Origin: Pseudomonadota bacterium
Lineage (GTDB): Bacteria; Pseudomonadota; Alphaproteobacteria; Rhizobiales; Rhizobiaceae
DNA: 6,677 nucleotides
Assembly (NCBI GenBank): GCA_023388675.1
Contig: JAEWFU010000025.1
Location: 1-6,677 of the forward strand
Direction of reading: 5' to 3'
The notes below the pieces were generated by a model that saw only the letters and a program-made list of their open reading frames with translations, was not told the origin of the DNA and searched no databases. Positions 5,731-6,677 of this stretch are shown in pieces. Both the position numbers and the translations under genes were made by a program. Numbering within the stretch: the stretch's first letter is position 1; each line of letters starts with the position of its first letter.

Positions 5731-6677
5731 AGTTCGGGCCGATCAGCGTCGATGAAGCGGAAGGCGCGATACTTGCCCATTCGGTGGCTGTAGAGGGCCG
5801 GAACTGGCGCAAGGCGACCGTGCTGGGCGCCGACGATATCGCCGCCATGAAGGCGGCCGGGCTGGTCGAGGTGATCGCGGCGGTGCTCGAGCCGGGCGAC
5901 CTCGACGAGAATGTCGCCGCTACGCATATTGCCGCCGGCCTTGCCGCACCGGGGATCGAGGTGCGACGCGCCGCGACCGGACGCGTCAACCTGCATGCCG
6001 AGGAAGCCGGCCTGTTCGTCGTGGATCGGGCTGCCATCGAAGCAATCAACGCGATCGATCCCGCAATCACCATCGCCACCTTGCCGGAGTTCGCGCCGGT
6101 GACGGCCGGCCAGATGCTGGCGACCGTAAAGATCATCCCCTTCGCCGTGGCCGGAGCTCTGGCCGAACGCGCCGCCGCAATCGCCGCGCGCGGCGGGGTC
6201 ATCGGGTTGCACGGCTTCCAGCCGAGGCGCGTGGGGCTCGTGCAGACGGTGTTGCCGTCGGTCAAGCAGAGCGTGCTGGACAAAACCGCGCGACTGACGG
6301 CGGAACGGCTTGGACGGTCCGGAAGCGAGATTGCGCGCGAGCTGCGCACGGCGCATGACGAGACCGAGGTGGCGGACGCGATCCTCGCACTGCAGGACGA
6401 GTCGGACGTCGTCATCGTGTTCGGAGCGTCGGCCGTGTCGGATGGCGACGACGTGATCCCGGCGGCAATCAGGCGAGCCGGCGGCACCGTGACCCGCGTC
6501 GGCATGCCGGTCGACCCCGGCAACCTCCTTGTTCTCGGCGAACTCGACGGCCGGCCGGTGATCGGCGCGCCCGGATGCGCCCGCAGCCCCAGGCTCAACG
6601 GCTTCGACTGGGTGCTCGACCGGCTTGTCGCCGGTGTCGCCGTCGGCGACCGCGAGATCGCCGGCATGGGCGTGGGC
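5727..6677 (+). CDS. Molybdopterin-binding MoeA-like protein, probably fused to a MobA/MocA-type nucleotidyltransferase beyond the edge
   Basis: ATG 5727 overlaps the preceding TGA (ATGA), indicating translational coupling. The frame is open for 317 codons to the right edge, so the C-terminus is missing. The start MKFGPISVDEAEGAILAHSV and the following 'TAGQMLATVKIIPFAV' block are typical of the MoeA-like part of a rhizobial family usually about 530 aa long. Its central domain has the molybdopterin-binding fold: VVIVFGASAVSDGDDVIPAA (one stretch from about residue 228, with Asp239/Asp241/Asp242) replaces the TGGTSVGxxD of MoeA, and IGAPGCARSPRLNGFDWVL (279-297) replaces the PG loop. In relatives an NTP-transferase domain of the MocA/MobA type follows, which would make molybdopterin cytosine dinucleotide, the cofactor form of CO dehydrogenase-like enzymes. 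That fusion is expected from family knowledge, not seen here. Cytoplasmic; no signal peptide. Confidence 0.82.
   Translation, partial: MKFGPISVDEAEGAILAHSVAVEGRNWRKATVLGADDIAAMKAAGLVEVIAAVLEPGDLDENVAATHIAAGLAAPGIEVRRAATGRVNLHAEEAGLFVVDRAAIEAINAIDPAITIATLPEFAPVTAGQMLATVKIIPFAVAGALAERAAAIAARGGVIGLHGFQPRRVGLVQTVLPSVKQSVLDKTARLTAERLGRSGSEIARELRTAHDETEVADAILALQDESDVVIVFGASAVSDGDDVIPAAIRRAGGTVTRVGMPVDPGNLLVLGELDGRPVIGAPGCARSPRLNGFDWVLDRLVAGVAVGDREIAGMGVG

Noticed and set aside
1..6677. Mobile elements, tRNA/rRNA genes, CRISPR arrays, intrinsic terminators
   Set aside because: No inverted terminal repeats, transposase-like frames, tRNA-like folds, regular spacer arrays or GC hairpins followed by T-runs were seen; both operons run off the window edges, so their terminators would lie outside.

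Overview
The window is GC-rich, has almost no non-coding DNA and carries one promoter of the alphaproteobacterial CTTG-N17-CTATAT kind. Its protein families (a CoxD/CoxE pair, XdhC-type proteins, and a MoeA-like molybdopterin-binding protein whose coding frame is still open at the right edge) suggest a Hyphomicrobiales (Rhizobiales) chromosome. This placement is inferred from family resemblance, not from a database search. No RNA gene, mobile element, CRISPR array or phage gene was seen.

Left part (1-1793, minus strand): a two-gene operon reading leftwards. The first gene encodes an exported LivJ-type periplasmic solute-binding protein (729-1793). After 4 nt it is followed by a P1/DmpA-type Ntn-hydrolase peptidase (1-724), cut by the window edge right at its predicted Asn-Thr self-cleavage site. 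No permease or ATPase gene of an ABC transporter is present.

Middle (1794-1954): a 161-bp divergent intergenic region. It holds a good rightward promoter (about 1897-1925) and a 19-bp-spaced direct repeat close to the solute-binding-protein start.

Right part (1955-6677, plus strand): six tightly packed genes that look like one transcription unit, with gaps of 17, 6, 24, 3 and -4 nt. In order they are a small RutF/HpaC-like flavin reductase, a CoxD-like MoxR-type AAA+ ATPase, a CoxE-like VWA/MIDAS protein, the N-terminal (Cys-bearing) half of an XdhC protein as a separate 112-aa gene, the C-terminal Rossmann half of XdhC as a separate 236-aa gene, and a MoeA-like molybdopterin-binding protein that continues past the right edge. 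Together these are accessory proteins for maturing a molybdenum hydroxylase of the xanthine-oxidase/CO-dehydrogenase family: cofactor handling, sulfuration and insertion. The catalytic large, medium and small subunits are not in the window.

The most notable points are the XdhC protein split by one in-frame TGA, the maturation-only operon headed by a flavin reductase, and the pairing of an orphan binding protein with a DmpA-type peptidase. The main organisation is recognisable, and I do not claim a wholly new system.
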